Shown one piece after another: positions 9,742-20,160 of a stretch of 64,000 nt of DNA. The notes under the pieces are model-generated. The model was not told the DNA's origin. It saw only the letters and a program-made list of their open reading frames with translations, and did no database searches. The DNA comes from Carettochelys insculpta (taxonomy: Eukaryota; Chordata; Testudines; Carettochelyidae). Within the stretch, counting starts at the first letter, position 1. Each line of letters opens with the position of its first letter. The position numbers and the translations under genes were made by a program. Location: the NCBI RefSeq assembly GCF_033958435.1, contig NC_134137.1, positions 123,912,001 to 123,976,000 of the forward strand, in the 5' to 3' direction.

Positions 9742-9870
9742 ATAACAACCGGCTAGCTTATAGTAGCCTAAGTGCCTGAAAAAAACTTTAAGAAAAAACA
9801 GATAAAGTCGTTGAATACACTACTTGGCCTTAGCCTAGTTGGATTCCGTCTGCAGCCGACGGCGGTTAAG

Positions 9871-10036
9871 AGGAACTGGCGGGGACCGGATCGCGCACAT
9901 GGCCGGGAGCGCGCGGGGGAGCGGCGCGCACCGGCGCATGCGCAGTCCGGCAGAAACTGCTTGGAAGATCCGATCTGCGGCGCCGGGCGAGCCCGACACC
10001 TAATGTGGAGCACCCACGGGGACACTCGAAGAAGAA
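9871..10036. repeat. Right terminal inverted repeat of DIRS (5' end)
   Basis: GC-rich terminus ending '...CACGGGGACACTCGAAGAAGAA'-like sequence. 9871-10025 is the inverse of 4085-4238 and 9997-10036 the inverse of 4370-4409. CpG-rich with 'GCGCATGCGC'-type motifs, so it may have been the element promoter. Confidence 0.9.
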
Positions 10037-10170
10037 CTATACCCTTTTGTGTAGCTTTGCTTTCAATGCTCTCATATGCTGTTGTCAAGTCTGTTCCACA
10101 GGTGCACGCTGTGTTGCCAGAAGAGCATCAACCACCTCACTTGATTCCTACTAGCCTTGGAATTCACAAA

Positions 10171-10187
10171 GGGGTTGCGGGGAGGAG
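10171..10187 (+). promoter_or_regulatory. Polypurine tract of the provirus
   Basis: GGGGTTGCGGGGAGGAG directly before the 3' LTR, the normal place for the plus-strand primer. Only about 135 bp of provirus remains between the DIRS right end and this tract. Confidence 0.75.
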
Positions 10188-10634
10188 TGTAGGGTGCGAG
10201 AAGACATTGTAACGGTCGAGAGTGCAGTCCGACCCCTCTGTGAATCCTCAGGAGAATCTAAACAGACCAGTCTGTGCAAGGTGAAAAGCTGCAAAACAAG
10301 TAACCCTGCCATGGCAACAACTGCATACAAGGCTTGCTTGCCAAGACTTCAAGGCTACGCTGGCAGTAGGCCACAAGAGACAGTGATAAGAAATGCATAG
10401 GCAATTTTAGGCAATCTTATGTTAATGAGTTCACCTTTATCAGCTAGTGTTAGGAGGCCTGTTACAGAGCCTCTTCCCAAACGAAGCTCCGACACGTCGG
10501 GTTTTCCCCCACTGGTGACTGCGGCGTCTCCGGGGCTCCCGTCGCGGGTGTCACGCGCTTTCAATAAACCAAATATAGCACTTGCCTTCTGGGTGCAGCC
10601 TTGTTTCTGGGGAACCCGAGCCTGGCTGGCTACA
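10188..10634 (+). repeat. 3' LTR of the provirus
   Basis: 447-bp LTR beginning TGTAGGGTGCGAG and ending GGCTGGCTACA, followed by the CCATC duplication (10635-10639). Polyadenylation signal AATAAA at 10563-10568. About 93 percent identical to the 5' LTR by eye. Confidence 0.93.
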
Positions 10635-10639
10635 CCATC

Positions 10640-11150
10640 TTTCATTCAATACAACTCCTTCTCAGATGTGGTCTCCTTCCACCCTTTCCTTCCCCCAGTG
10701 CTTCCTATTCCCAGTCTGCTTGTCCAGCTCTTCCCTGTCTTCACCAGCCTGCAAAACAGATCTTCATCCAATCTCAGTGTTCTCTGCCCCCAACCAATTG
10801 GCTCCCAGTCCTCTCTCCAATTTCCATCACTAGCTCTGAGTACCAGTCTCTCCCACAGTTCCCAGTCCTTGTCTCCTTTCCCGACCTCCCACTTCAACTC
10901 CTAGGCATAGCTTCTCTCTCTCTCTGCCTCTAGTTCCAGTGTTACTGGACTGCTTGTGCCCATCTCCTCCTTTCCCTCCCCATGCCCCATTCCATTTCTG
11001 CATTTGATTCCCCTTTGCATTCCAGTCAGGCAACTTCTTCCTCCACAGAGTCAGTGGGAGCACACTGGCTCCCTGCTCTCAGTTCCAGTAAAACCTCCCA
11101 AATGCTGGTGACATGACCAAATATTTAACTACACTACCAAAAATAGAGAC
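10640..11150. other. Pyrimidine-rich unassigned stretch
   Basis: Rich in CT on the plus strand, with irregular recurrence of CCCAGTCyyTCTCC-like words, suggesting a decayed low-complexity or short tandem array. The frames here look like composition artefacts. No named element recognised. Confidence 0.4.
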
Positions 11151-11153
11151 ATA

Positions 11154-11432
11154 GGCTATGTCTACACTAGGCCCCCCCGCACACTTTTGAAAGGGGGATG
11201 CTAATAAGACACTTTGGGATATGTGAACAAGGACCAAATAGGAATGGGGGGGATTTCAAAGTGTGCGGGGTCCTTTTGAAAAGGACCCCATGTAGACGAG
11301 CTGCGAGCGATTAAAAGTGGTACTTTCAAATGCCGCAGCTCCCATTATGCTAATGAGGCACTGCATATTCATCTTATTTGGATATCCTGAAGTGTCTCAT
11401 TAGGAAAGAGGCAGGCTAGTGCTGACATAGCC
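11154..11432. mobile_element. Inverted-repeat DNA element, 3-bp target duplication ATA
   Basis: Ends are GGCTATGTCTACACTAG and, inverted, GGCTATGTCAGCACTAG. Flanked by ATA at 11151-11153 and 11433-11435. Contains sub-palindromes (GTGCGGGGTCCTTTTGAAAAGGACCC type) and 'GCTAATGAGGCACTGCATATTC', words shared with the other elements of this family in the window. No transposase coding. Confidence 0.85.
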
Positions 11433-11493
11433 ATAATGTAATAATCATAATCAAATGTCAGTCCTCAATTAGCTACTCAGTTAAAACTATAAG

Positions 11494-11520
11494 AAACAAA
11501 ACAAAACAAAACAAAAACAG
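11494..11520. repeat. Short (AAAAC)n-like tract
   Basis: A few units of AAAAC/AAAACA around 11497-11517. Confidence 0.8.
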
Positions 11521-11929
11521 AAGGGAGCTAGACTTTTTAATGGGAAAGTCACAATAGAAGAAAATGAGACTGGGGAACAGATGGGCAGTGGGGGACCCCA
11601 TGGCTTGAGCAGGCAAGCGCCACCAGCCACGCCCCTTCTACCTGAGGCTCCACCCCCCACTGTGGGCACAGATCAACTTTTCTCTCTCACACACACAATG
11701 GGGCTGCTTTCCCCAGAGCTCTGGGGAGCTGGTGGGCAGCACAGATACCCAGCCCCCAGCCTGCCTTCCCCAACCTCTGCCACCACAAACATAGGTTGGG
11801 GCAGGGAGCCTGAGGGCCTCTGGCAAAGCATGGGTGGCACCAGGTGAGGCAGTTTGGGAAGGCAATGCCCACCTCCCATGTGAGGGGCATTTTTCTTCCT
11901 TCAACAACTAGCTGAGTAAAACGAACAGT

Positions 11930-12003
11930 CTCAGAGACGTAGCCATGTTAGTCTGTAACTTCAAAAATAACAAGCCGTCCTGAGGCACCTTAGAGACTAA
12001 CCC
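11930..12003 (+). repeat. Unassigned interspersed family ('TAGTCTGTA...GGCACCTTA'), fragment
   Basis: Contains GTAGCCATGTTAGTCTGTAA, then AATAACAAG and GGCACCTTAGAGACTAAC. The same words recur in at least six other places in this window (13860, 24985, 34938, 57128, 58322, 58893). I believe it is a common sauropsid retroelement 3' end, but I cannot name the family with certainty. Confidence 0.75.
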
Positions 12004-12940
12004 ATTGTTCTCTTCTAACAGTCTTTTATCTATCTTAAATGCTTCCCACGCTTCCTGTAAAAGCCCAGGCATCTCCCAAGATTGACAGCGATTCATACAT
12101 TGTCAACGGTTGCCGACCTTGCATTTGTCTCCACAGTCTGGTCACCAATCTCAAAAACATTAAGTACAGGCTGCCTCGGCATAGCTGTCAGAGCTAGTAA
12201 CATAGTAATTGGCACTTCACGAATACCAAGGTATGTAAAAAGTAGTGCTGTTCACTACAGGCAAATTACCATGGGATTGTTGATAAAAAAGGGGTTGAAC
12301 TTCGAATGGCTGTGTTCAAAACACATGCGAATGCCAAAGATACGTAAGATCCACCTAGAAATAAGGAATCAAACAAAACCTGCTTTGTGGATGGTCAGAT
12401 ACTGGTTGTGACACAAGAGGAGCAAGGGAATTGCTTGTGTGACTTCTTACTAGCCATCCTGGCAACAGAAGAGCTCTTTGTGGCTGGTTTGGTGCACCTC
12501 ACAGGGGAGGACCCCCAGTCTTGGGCTGCGAGTAGCCCTGATTTGGCCCTCTCAGCCGTGCCCAGAAAAACCTCCAGTACTACAGACGTGTACCACCCAG
12601 AGGAATGCATAGCGTACATCCCCGAGGTACACAGGGGTCGCACTCCTCACGCCCCCCACAGAACTCAAATTTTGTGTAAGTCAGGGGAGACCCCTCCCTC
12701 CTCCTCTGAATTCCTGGGAGCCTGGATCCAGGTGCAGAAGCAGCTGGTCACTCAGCCCTGGGGAGCTGGGAGCCAGGCAGTTTTCAAGATGCTTTCTGCT
12801 TGCCGGAGCCAGGAAACTGGCCAGGTGCTGTTGCACCTGGCTCCCAGCTCCCTGGGGCTGAGGGGCTTCCCTCCCTCCCGCATAACAGGAGTGGTGTCCC
12901 CCTGGCTTCCCCCAGCTGGGGGAAGTGAGCGGCTTGAGCC
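12004..12940. other. Unassigned stretch with a long but unconvincing frame
   Basis: A plus-strand frame of 201 residues (12387-12992) shows no domain, no compositional sign of selection and runs into a repeat end, so I do not call it a gene. No other structure recognised. Confidence 0.4.
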
Positions 12941-12944
12941 CGCA

Positions 12945-13013
12945 ATATCGACATTCACGTTAATACGATTAACGCATATGTCAAAATCGTGAAAGCCGGA
13001 AGAGGGTTTACTG
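12945..13013. mobile_element. Possible right end of a pogo-like DNA element
   Basis: Ends in GAGGGTTTACTGCA; its reverse complement (CAGTAAACCCTC) equals the left terminus of the element at 53401. 'GTTAATACGATTAACGCATAT' lies just inside. The matching left end was not found, so extent is uncertain. Confidence 0.4.
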
Positions 13014-13858
13014 CACTGCTGGATGTTGTCAGCTGTGGATGCTCTGCTCTCTCTGAATCTCTATTGGCTGGCTGCCCAAGTGCTCAGATTACAGAGAATA
13101 CTGGCTACCTGTCTGGGACAGACTAGGGTTGGTGGTCTCAAAGTGAAAAGCAGACTATTTTATTAATTTCCCAAACCATCCAATCCAGAGAAAATAGGGA
13201 CTCTTAAGAAGAAGGGAAGTGGGTGTATTCCATGCACAAAGAGAAATGACCTTTTATTTGTGTTATAGTATATTGTTTCTACTGATCACTGCTGGTAGAA
13301 AAACAATTTGTATGTAAATAACCTTGGTCATAACATATAAGAATTAATATGCTTTCAGGTTTTTCTGGCAAGCTGCTCTATTCTGAATATCAAACACACT
13401 TCATAATCCTTTTAAGTCTCCATTCACCATGTCTTCTTTTCTTCATATTTTATTTTCCTATTGTTTTTATTTTACATGGTTTTTTTTCAGACAAATGATG
13501 TAGAAATGTTGCTGCAAATGTCAGCTAGTGGTCTCTATCGCCCTGGTTTACACCAAACATACTCCTCTACCAATATCGGATGTAAAAATAACACTTCAAA
13601 GTAGTGAATATTGCCACACACAATATATCTGGATAGGAAATAAGACAAAAATGTTTCAGGAACTTAACTTTTAGGCTGATCCTATTTCACCTTAGAAGGC
13701 TTACTGCCCACCACTACCCTCCAGACTTTCACACTTCATTGTCTGCTTTTCTCTTTTTCCTTGTATTTGATACTGTTTCCTTTATGATCATCAGTTCATC
13801 AGTACCTCAGAGGGAATATTTTCATAGGGCCAGATTGGCCTGAGTCATACATGGAGGA
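13014..13858. other. Unassigned AT-rich stretch
   Basis: No coding frame of interest, no recognised repeat. Confidence 0.4.
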
Positions 13859-13859
13859 C

Positions 13860-14000
13860 AAGTATCAGAGAGGTAGCCAAGTTAGTCTGTACCTTCAAAA
13901 ATAACAAGAAGTCCTGTGGCACCTTATAGACTAATAGATATTTTGGAGCATAAGCTTTCGTGGGCAGAGCCCCACTTCCTCAGATGTATGAGTGGGCGGG
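13860..14000 (+). repeat. Unassigned interspersed family, longer copy
   Basis: Runs from GTATCAGAGAGGTAGCCAAG through CCTTATAGACTAATAGATATT to TCGTGGGCAGAGCCCCACTT and TCAGATGTATG. This copy serves as the uninterrupted reference for the copy at 58893-59295, which carries an insertion in the CCTTATAG|ACTAA position. Confidence 0.85.
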
Positions 14001-14770
14001 TTTCAGAGCTCTGAAACGGTTTAATAGTTATAAATATTATAATTTGCCTCCTGGTGCTGAACCCTCTGTGATTCATGTATTTGACTTTTCTCTGCACCAA
14101 CAAAAGATGGTGGGGAGGGAGCGTTTGCCCATTGGCGCATGTGTGTGTGTGTTTTAGTTTAATGCAGGCTGCAATGCTCAAGTTACACAGCACTCATTCT
14201 AACAAGACAGATATCTACTATTCTTCCTCCAAGTGGAGTTGGCAGCAGTAAGGCCTAGATTCAAAATCAAGGGGGTGTTCCTCTTAACAATACAACACAG
14301 AAGCAGCTCAAGTACCTACCCAGTTATCTAGGAAAATTTAACACCACTCCTGGGTGCCTCAGAGAGGGGTGGGGTTGCAGGCGGTACAGCCTTGCCAGAG
14401 GAGCTGCCGGCATGGGGCTCTTGCTCCTAGGAGTGGTGGCCCCACTCTGCTCTTTGTCACTATGGTTTCCGGAAGAGCCCTGCAGTTCTGAAAATGTGCC
14501 TCTCTAGTACAGCATAAAAGCAATATATGCCTTAATGACACAGCATAGCTGACAGTACCAGGTTGCTTACACCACTGGTTAAAGCATGGGTTCTGCTTTT
14601 ACCCACCCAGCTTGTGATGATGCATTTTATAACACTCGAGTGCCAACAGTACTCCAATGCCTTCCCACAATTCTCCACCATTCCTTTACTTCCTCGCTGA
14701 TTGTAAAGGAAAGAAGGTTTCATTGTAAACCTGAAGGAGATAAAAATCTCTCTCAAATATACATGTCACG
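14001..14770. other. Unassigned stretch
   Basis: Contains a short (GT)n at about 14142-14153. No recognised gene or named repeat. Confidence 0.4.
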
Positions 14771-14772
14771 TA

Positions 14773-15097
14773 CAGGTCGAACCTCTCTAGTCCAGCACTC
14801 TTTTGTCTGGCAATATCCATAATCCAGCATGATTTTAGTTAGTTGGACACCCACTTATCATGGTTGTGACCAAGTTTCCTTTGGTCCCATAAAGTTTATT
14901 TCCAACCACAAGTCCTGACTCTCGGTGTTTTGTGCTGTTATTGAGTTGTAATATACTCCTAAATGACTTCTAAGAGCCCAATAAGCATAAGAAGTGCTGT
15001 ATAATGTAGTAGGCAGTATTGCCCTCCTGAGGTCAAGCAAATTCTCTCATTCTGCACCGCTCAGGTCTCAAAGGTGCCAGACGAGAAGTTCAATCTG
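14773..15097. mobile_element. pogo/Tigger-like short DNA element, TA target
   Basis: Terminal inverted repeats CAGGTCGAACCTCTCTAGTC (left) and CAGATTGAACTTCTCGTCTG (inverted right), both starting CAG, flanked by TA at 14771-14772 and 15098-15099. 325 bp, non-coding. The CAG start with a TA duplication fits the pogo/Tigger branch of Tc1-mariner; the family name is inference. Confidence 0.75.
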
Positions 15098-15099
15098 TA

Positions 15100-15800
15100 C
15101 GTGTTTATTCATTTTAATAGTGAGATTATCTATTCGGGCCCATTTAATGCTTGAAAAAAATAATTACATCCTAACATCTAACTTCTGCTTGAGAAAATCA
15201 GAAATGGTGAATATACTGAAATTAGCTCAATGAATTATATTCAACCTGAGTGTTTATAAAATGGATGTACAATAACATCATGATTTTCTCCTAGCTAGAA
15301 TTAAGTACTTCCCAGGACTTGGGTACTGAAGACAATCTTTTAAGAATTAGATATAATTTAAAACCATCCAGTTTGGGAATACATTTGCTTTTGTAACAAA
15401 GATTTATAGTTTTGTAGATTCTCTCTACTGTCTCCACTTTTTTAGCCTTCTGACAAAATTATTGTTTTTATCAGTCTGATAAATTATCCTGTAAGCAAAC
15501 ATTGACTGCAGCATTATTTCAGCTTGCAAAAAGCCATGATTGAACATACAAATAATCCACAACTAAACAAAACCAAAGCCTATGCTAAATACTGTGTAAT
15601 CCTCCTGCCAAATCCCTCAGTTAGAGGTCAAGAAATCTTCAGAATTTGACCTACATGCAAAAATGTCCGGGAAGGATTTAGAGGCTAAATTTTTAGAAGA
15701 TCGGGCATGTCTAACTCTCCACATGTGCATTTAATTCTAGGTACCAGTAGGATAGCAGTATGTACTTTTTTTTTTTTTTAAACAAGATGGCTGGGTGTCT
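15100..15800. other. Unassigned AT-rich stretch
   Basis: Nothing recognised apart from a short poly-T at about 15767-15779. Confidence 0.4.
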
Positions 15801-15819
15801 TAGAAAACATACACATGCT

Positions 15820-15965
15820 ACTGATCCAATTTCTGGACAGGTTCATGGACATAGCTGGGCCTTTATTCTACATAGTTCAGTTCTGGCTATGGCTGCCGGT
15901 GGCTTATGATACACAGGAAGTGAAAACAGATGATCAGTTGGTCCCTTCTGGCCTTAAATTCTGAC
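15820..15965 (+). repeat. CR1-like LINE 3' end fragment
   Basis: Ends with GATCAGTTGGTCCCTTCTGGCCTTAAATTCTGA, the usual layout of a CR1 3' untranslated end (polarity plus). Upstream words such as GGACAGGTTCATGGA fit the same source. Confidence 0.6.
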
Positions 15966-16494
15966 TCTACAGAGGTCTGCAATCTATTTTCAGAATTGCA
16001 TGGGAAGGCGTCCAGGCCAGTTTGGGTGACTGCCAGCTACCCTGTGAACATATTGATTGTCTGCATCACTAGAAAGGCCTTGCTCAAATAGTCAAATACT
16101 TGGCAGCCACAGTTCATAGGCGCTGGTGGGTACTTCAGAAGGACTGTGTGTGTCTTAGATGTTGGGGAAGGGGCAACCTGCCAGTTTTAGGGGGAGACTA
16201 TTTTCAGCATATTTTAAATGTCTTTCATATTCTAACTGTTGAGTGTGACCATCATTGGCACCTTTGCTGTTTTAATAATAAGCAAATCATTATGAATGAC
16301 ATAGTTACATTATCATGAATGACAGTACATGAAAATCATTGCAAATCACTCCTCAAATCATTGCAATCACTTATAAAGCTGTCCTCACTCTTGGCCCAGT
16401 ATAAAAAAACGTAATTGTCTCACTACAGCAATCTTATTTACATCTCATTCCCGGCAGAGTGAGCAGGTTCCTTGTAAGGAAACATAAGCACAAT

Positions 16495-16690
16495 GCTTCC
16501 ACAGTACTGAAAATGTCTCCAAGATCTCTTTCTTGATGGCTAATGGCTAATTTAGGGACCATCATTTTGCATGCCTAGCTGGGATTACATTTGGCCATGT
16601 GGACTACTTTGTATCTAATACTGAATTTCATCTGCCATTTTGTTGATAAATCATCCAGTTTTGTGAGATCCCTCAAACATACAGCCTCTA
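16495..16690 (-). repeat. CR1-like LINE fragment
   Basis: Contains CCAAGATCTCTTTCTTGATGG, CATCATTTTGCATGC, GAATTTCATCTGCCATTTTG and GTTTTGTGAGATCC. The same block, in the same orientation, appears at 42817-42960, inside a copy that also carries other CR1 parts. Confidence 0.75.
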
Positions 16691-17589
16691 TTGAATTTTT
16701 TTGTGCCCCTGGTGCTGGGAGCCAGCTGGGTCGTGAAGCCCCAACAGCAGCTCCAGCCCCAGGGACCTGGCCAGGACTGGGTTAACCCTGGCAGCCTTGG
16801 GGCTGAGTCAGCCCAGCAGTGGCCAGAGCTCCGGGCCCCTTCAAAATGCTGCGCCTGGTGCAACTGCCCCCTTTGCGTTCCTCCTACCCTCAAATTGGCA
16901 GCCCGGCACTCATACTCTGTCTCATGGGTTCTGAGCACGCACTATTTTCTCCCGTGAGTTGCTGGAGCTCTGGAGCAGACATGGAGCTGGCCAACAGTAG
17001 GTTTATAAGGAACGCCAGATCACTAACAGAGAGAACCTTTGGCTATGAATTATTCCAGACACCACTACGAGTAGGAACAGAAGAGTTCATCCTGATTGGT
17101 TTGTCAGTTGCAGCGTGGCATTGCAGTCTATCACAATATGCAATAGTTATATTTTTGTACCAGGCCAATTTGCATACACTGATGATGGATGTGTATATGC
17201 TAAACAAGATAGGTGGGACGACAATCACAAATCCCTAGGCCAGGGATTCCCAAGCTATGGGTCATGAGCCAAACATGGGTCAGGATTAGATTTGCTAAAG
17301 GGTTGCCAGATGGGCAGATCTGAGCTGTGTGTGTCTCTCAAAGAAGCCATTTGCAGTTTCTTAATGCTGCCGCCTCTGGCAACTATCTATCAACAGAGAT
17401 AGCTGCAGAATCCAGCAGCTCTCTCTATCACTAGAGATAGCAATTACCTTAAGCCTAGGTGCTGAAAGCTTAACACTTGAGTTAATTGGTTTTAATGATT
17501 TACAACTTGCGTTAATTGGTTTTAACGATTTACCTGCTGGGAGCAGGAGGGCTGGGGGAGCTGCCCAGCCTATTAGCTCCGGTGAGGAG

Positions 17590-18230
17590 GCTGTGGGAGG
17601 GTGGGGTGTAAGGCTAGGGCTGTTTAGGGCTGCACAAGGGGGGGTCCTAAGGCTGGGGGTCATTTAGGGCTGCGGCGGAGGGTCTAAGGCTAGGAGCTGG
17701 TTAGGGCTGTGGGGGGAGGGGTGTAAAGCTGGGGGTGGTTTGGGGCTACAGGGGGGTTTAAGCCTGGGGGCAGTTTGTGGCTGAAGGTGGGGAGTCTAAG
17801 GCTAAAAAAATAAAATAAAATAAAATATGGAGGTACATGACTCATAGAGCTGGAAGGGACCTCAGGTGTTCATTAAGTCCAGTTCCCTGCCTACTTGGGA
17901 GGACCAAGCATCATCCCTGACATGTTTTTTAATCTATTTGCTCCAGACTTCTAAATGGCCCCGTTAAGGGTTGAACTCACAGCACTGGATTTAGCAGCGC
18001 AAAGGTCAAACCACTAAGCTATCCCTCCCTCCAAGGGTGAGGGTGGTTTGGAGCTATGGGGGTGGGGGTCTAAGGCTAGGGGCAGTTTGTGGCTGCAGGG
18101 GGGGTTCTAACAGTGGTGTTGGTTTAGGTCTGCTAGGGGGTCTAAGGCTTGGGGGCAGTTTGGAGCTGTGGGAGGGTGTTTAAGGCTGGGGTCGGGGGTG
18201 GGGGGGTGATGGTGGCTTGGGGCTGTTTTG
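17590..18230. repeat. G-rich minisatellite (interrupted by a SINE)
   Basis: Irregular units of about 40 bp built on 'TCTAAGGCTGGGGGTGGTTT' and 'GGGCTGCAGGGGGG'. Two blocks, one on each side of the SINE. Related units occur inside the hAT-like elements at 40787 and 55984. Confidence 0.8.
17813..18032 (-). mobile_element. tRNA-derived SINE with CR1-like tail (turtle Pol III SINE type)
   Basis: On the minus strand the head begins at about 18032 with GGGATAGCTTAGTGGTTTGA: the box A region of a tRNA promoter (TAGCTTAGTGG). A box B-like GAGTTCAACCC lies at about 17971-17981. The tail (about 17830-17900) carries the 'GGTCCCTTCCAGCTCTATGA'-type sequence shared with CR1 3' ends, followed by a (TTTTA)n end. 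This head-tail combination is known from cryptodiran turtle SINEs. Confidence 0.85.
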
Positions 18231-19025
18231 TGTTCTGCCCCCGGAACATTCAAAAAATTGCCATGTGGCCCCCAGTGAAAAAAAATGTTGGATGCCCCTG
18301 CCGACTTCTGCATTAGAAAGACTGCTTCCGTGTCTTTGCTATTCATAGTGATCCCAGGCAAGCCACTTAATAGCCTGGCAGTAACTTTCACCTCCCACTT
18401 TTCTCTTCCCCCCTTTTGCCCCCTGTTCTCTTCTATGTAGCCGATTTCTCAGTGTTCGTTTTTTTGTTTGTGACTCCCCTACCCTTGCCCCGGCCAGGCC
18501 CTCCAGCCTCTGAGTGTGGGGTTTAAGTCGGGGATGGGAGGGAACGGTTTGAGGAAGAGTCTTTCCCTGCCCCCCGCAGATTAAGTATAATAATAAAATA
18601 ATAAACTATAATAAATAAAGTGTTATTATTTTATTGATGTATTTTCCCTTTCTTATGGAATAAATATTAATATATAAATGTGAGGGGGCACAATTTTATA
18701 TTCTTGCCTCAGGCGCAAAATTAGCTACTTATGACACTGCTTCCCTCCCGCCGCCATGCCTCATTTTTGAATGGCCTTGGGTCACCAAGTCTTCCTGAAT
18801 TGTCAAAATGGGTCCCCATCTGGAAAAGGTTGGGAACCGCTGGTCTAGGCAGTCAGGTTCACTGAGCCCAATGTTTTGGGAATTTGTTGCAGCTGGCCAT
18901 GATTGTCTGTGAGGGTGTCACAGTCATTTGTGCCCTGGAGCTTTGACACAGACAGAAAAATCATTGTAAAAGTAAAGGCTTGGTGGTCTACCAGGCAGTC
19001 TTAGCTATGGATTTTTGTGCTCTGC

Positions 19026-19290
19026 TGGTCGTGTCTACACTAGCACAAATCCTCAAAATGGCCATGCAAATGGCCATTTCAAAGATTACTAATGAGGTGC
19101 TGAAATACATATTCAGCACCTCATTAGCATGCTGGCGGCCGCAGCTCTTCAAAATTACTGCGTTTCACTGCCACACGGCTTGCATAGATGGGGATCCTTT
19201 TTGAAACGACCCCGCCAGCTTCGAAATCCCCTTATTCCTATCTGCTATTTGGACGGCCATTTCGAAGATTTGTACTAGTGTAGACATAGC
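19026..19290. mobile_element. Inverted-repeat DNA element (GGCTATGTCTACAC family)
   Basis: Left end GGTCGTGTCTACACTAG; right end, inverted, GCTATGTCTACACTAG. Inside are the family's nested palindromes (ATGGCCATGCAAATGGCCAT; GGTGCTGAAATACATATTCA). The target duplication may be CTG (at the left) and CTG (at the right) but is ambiguous by one base. Non-coding. Confidence 0.8.
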
Positions 19291-19685
19291 TGATGAGTTA
19301 AAATCAGACCACAATGTTACCTTACTGAGTTTTTTGTATCTACTATTTAATAGGTTATAACTGCAGTTATCTTCGTTGTCTTTCACTAGTAAGACCATCT
19401 GTGACAGGGACAATGCAGTACTTGCTCACACTGGCAGCTTTTGGTCAGGAGAAATATAGGCGCAATCTAAGACAGGAGTCAGAAATATGCTTCCATTCAG
19501 CAAAAATGCAACACAGTCACATCTGCACCTTAGCACACTTGTGAATGAATATAAAAACAGCTGTTGTCAGCAAACTCTCTTTTCACTCAAGCTACAATGC
19601 ATCTATCTGGAAACAAAATAAAGAAAAGAGATGGAAGGAAAAAGGGTCACAGCTCTCTCTTGCAAAGCCCTATAAAAGCACTCGA

Positions 19686-20160
19686 CACCAGAGGGTCTCA
19701 AACTCAAAGCCCACAGGCCGTCCACATCCTAAGCAGTTCCACTATCCGGCCCATGTGTGACTGCCGACGCATGATTCCCTGCAGCCCAAGGCAGGAGGAT
19801 TTCCATACCCTTCCCCCAAGTCCAGCCCCAGCTCTGCTCCCATCCCACTTCTTGCCCCTGCTCTGCACTCTCCCCACCCCATGGCATCCCTTCCAGCAAC
19901 CCGCTCCCTAGGAATGCAGCTTTGGGATTACTGGGAAGCCTGACACAGGCAGCAGCAGGGGTTGGCTCCCTACACTCACCATGGTGGTAGGAGCCACAGA
20001 GAAGCAGAGTGATACAGTAGTCTGCTCCACTCTGACGCCCTCTCCCAGGCCTCCCCTGCCGGGGGGAGGGGCCTGCTGGCCCATTAGCAAGATTTGCACC
20101 GAGATAAACTGAATTTGCAAACCTGGGCCTACAAAGAGGCAGGCCCAAAACTCCCTGTAG
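19686..20160. repeat. hAT-like terminus and GC-rich unassigned sequence
   Basis: 'GAGGGTCTCAAACTCAAAGC' followed by 'CACAGGCCGTCC' resembles the left end of hAT elements of the 'CAGGGGTCTCAAACTC' type. The right end is not found. The rest is C-rich; frames there look compositional. Confidence 0.4.

Larger units (their letters stand above)
4044..10036 (-). mobile_element. DIRS-type tyrosine-recombinase retrotransposon, nearly full length
   Basis: About 6 kb, coding on the minus strand, so its 5' end is at 10036 and its 3' end at 4044. The terminal about 155 bp at the right (9871-10025) is an inverted copy of 4085-4238, and the outermost 40 bp (9997-10036) is an inverted copy of 4370-4409. Coding content in order is a gag-like ORF1 with tandem repeats, a reverse transcriptase, RNase H and a tyrosine recombinase, with no integrase and no target duplication at the junctions; this set is diagnostic of DIRS elements. 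Several frameshifts and an altered RT active site show it is inactive. It lies inside the class III provirus. Confidence 0.92.
238..10634 (+). mobile_element. Class III-like endogenous retrovirus provirus, interrupted by a DIRS element
   Basis: A provirus bounded by two LTRs (238-685 and 10188-10634) that begin TG and end CA, and by a perfect 5-bp duplication CCATC at 233-237 and 10635-10639. Inside, in order: a primer-binding-site candidate, a gag frame with stops, an aspartic protease frame with an LDTGA motif, a reverse transcriptase with a YIDDVM motif, then a break into pol remnants, a foreign DIRS element (4044-10036), about 135 bp of residual provirus and a purine-rich tract just before the 3' LTR. 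The RT core and the 5-bp duplication fit class III (ERV-L/HERV-S-like) elements. Integrase and env are absent, so most of the 3' coding half was lost before or during the DIRS insertion. By eye the LTRs differ at roughly 30 of about 447 positions, suggesting an old insertion. Confidence 0.9.
17241..18842. mobile_element. hAT-type DNA element with internal minisatellite and SINE
   Basis: Left end CAGGGATTCCCAAGC and right end, inverted, CAGCGGTTCCCAACC: the CAG-start imperfect terminal repeats of hAT (Charlie-like) elements. Flanked by an 8-bp duplication with 6 of 8 matches (CCCTAGGC at 17233-17240, GTCTAGGC at 18843-18850), as expected for hAT. Inside are a G-rich minisatellite (about 17590-17810 and 18037-18230) and a SINE. 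No transposase frame remains. Confidence 0.8.

Noticed and set aside
12387..12992. 201-residue plus-strand open frame
   Set aside because: No recognisable domain, mixed composition, runs into a repeat terminus; no splice or promoter context.
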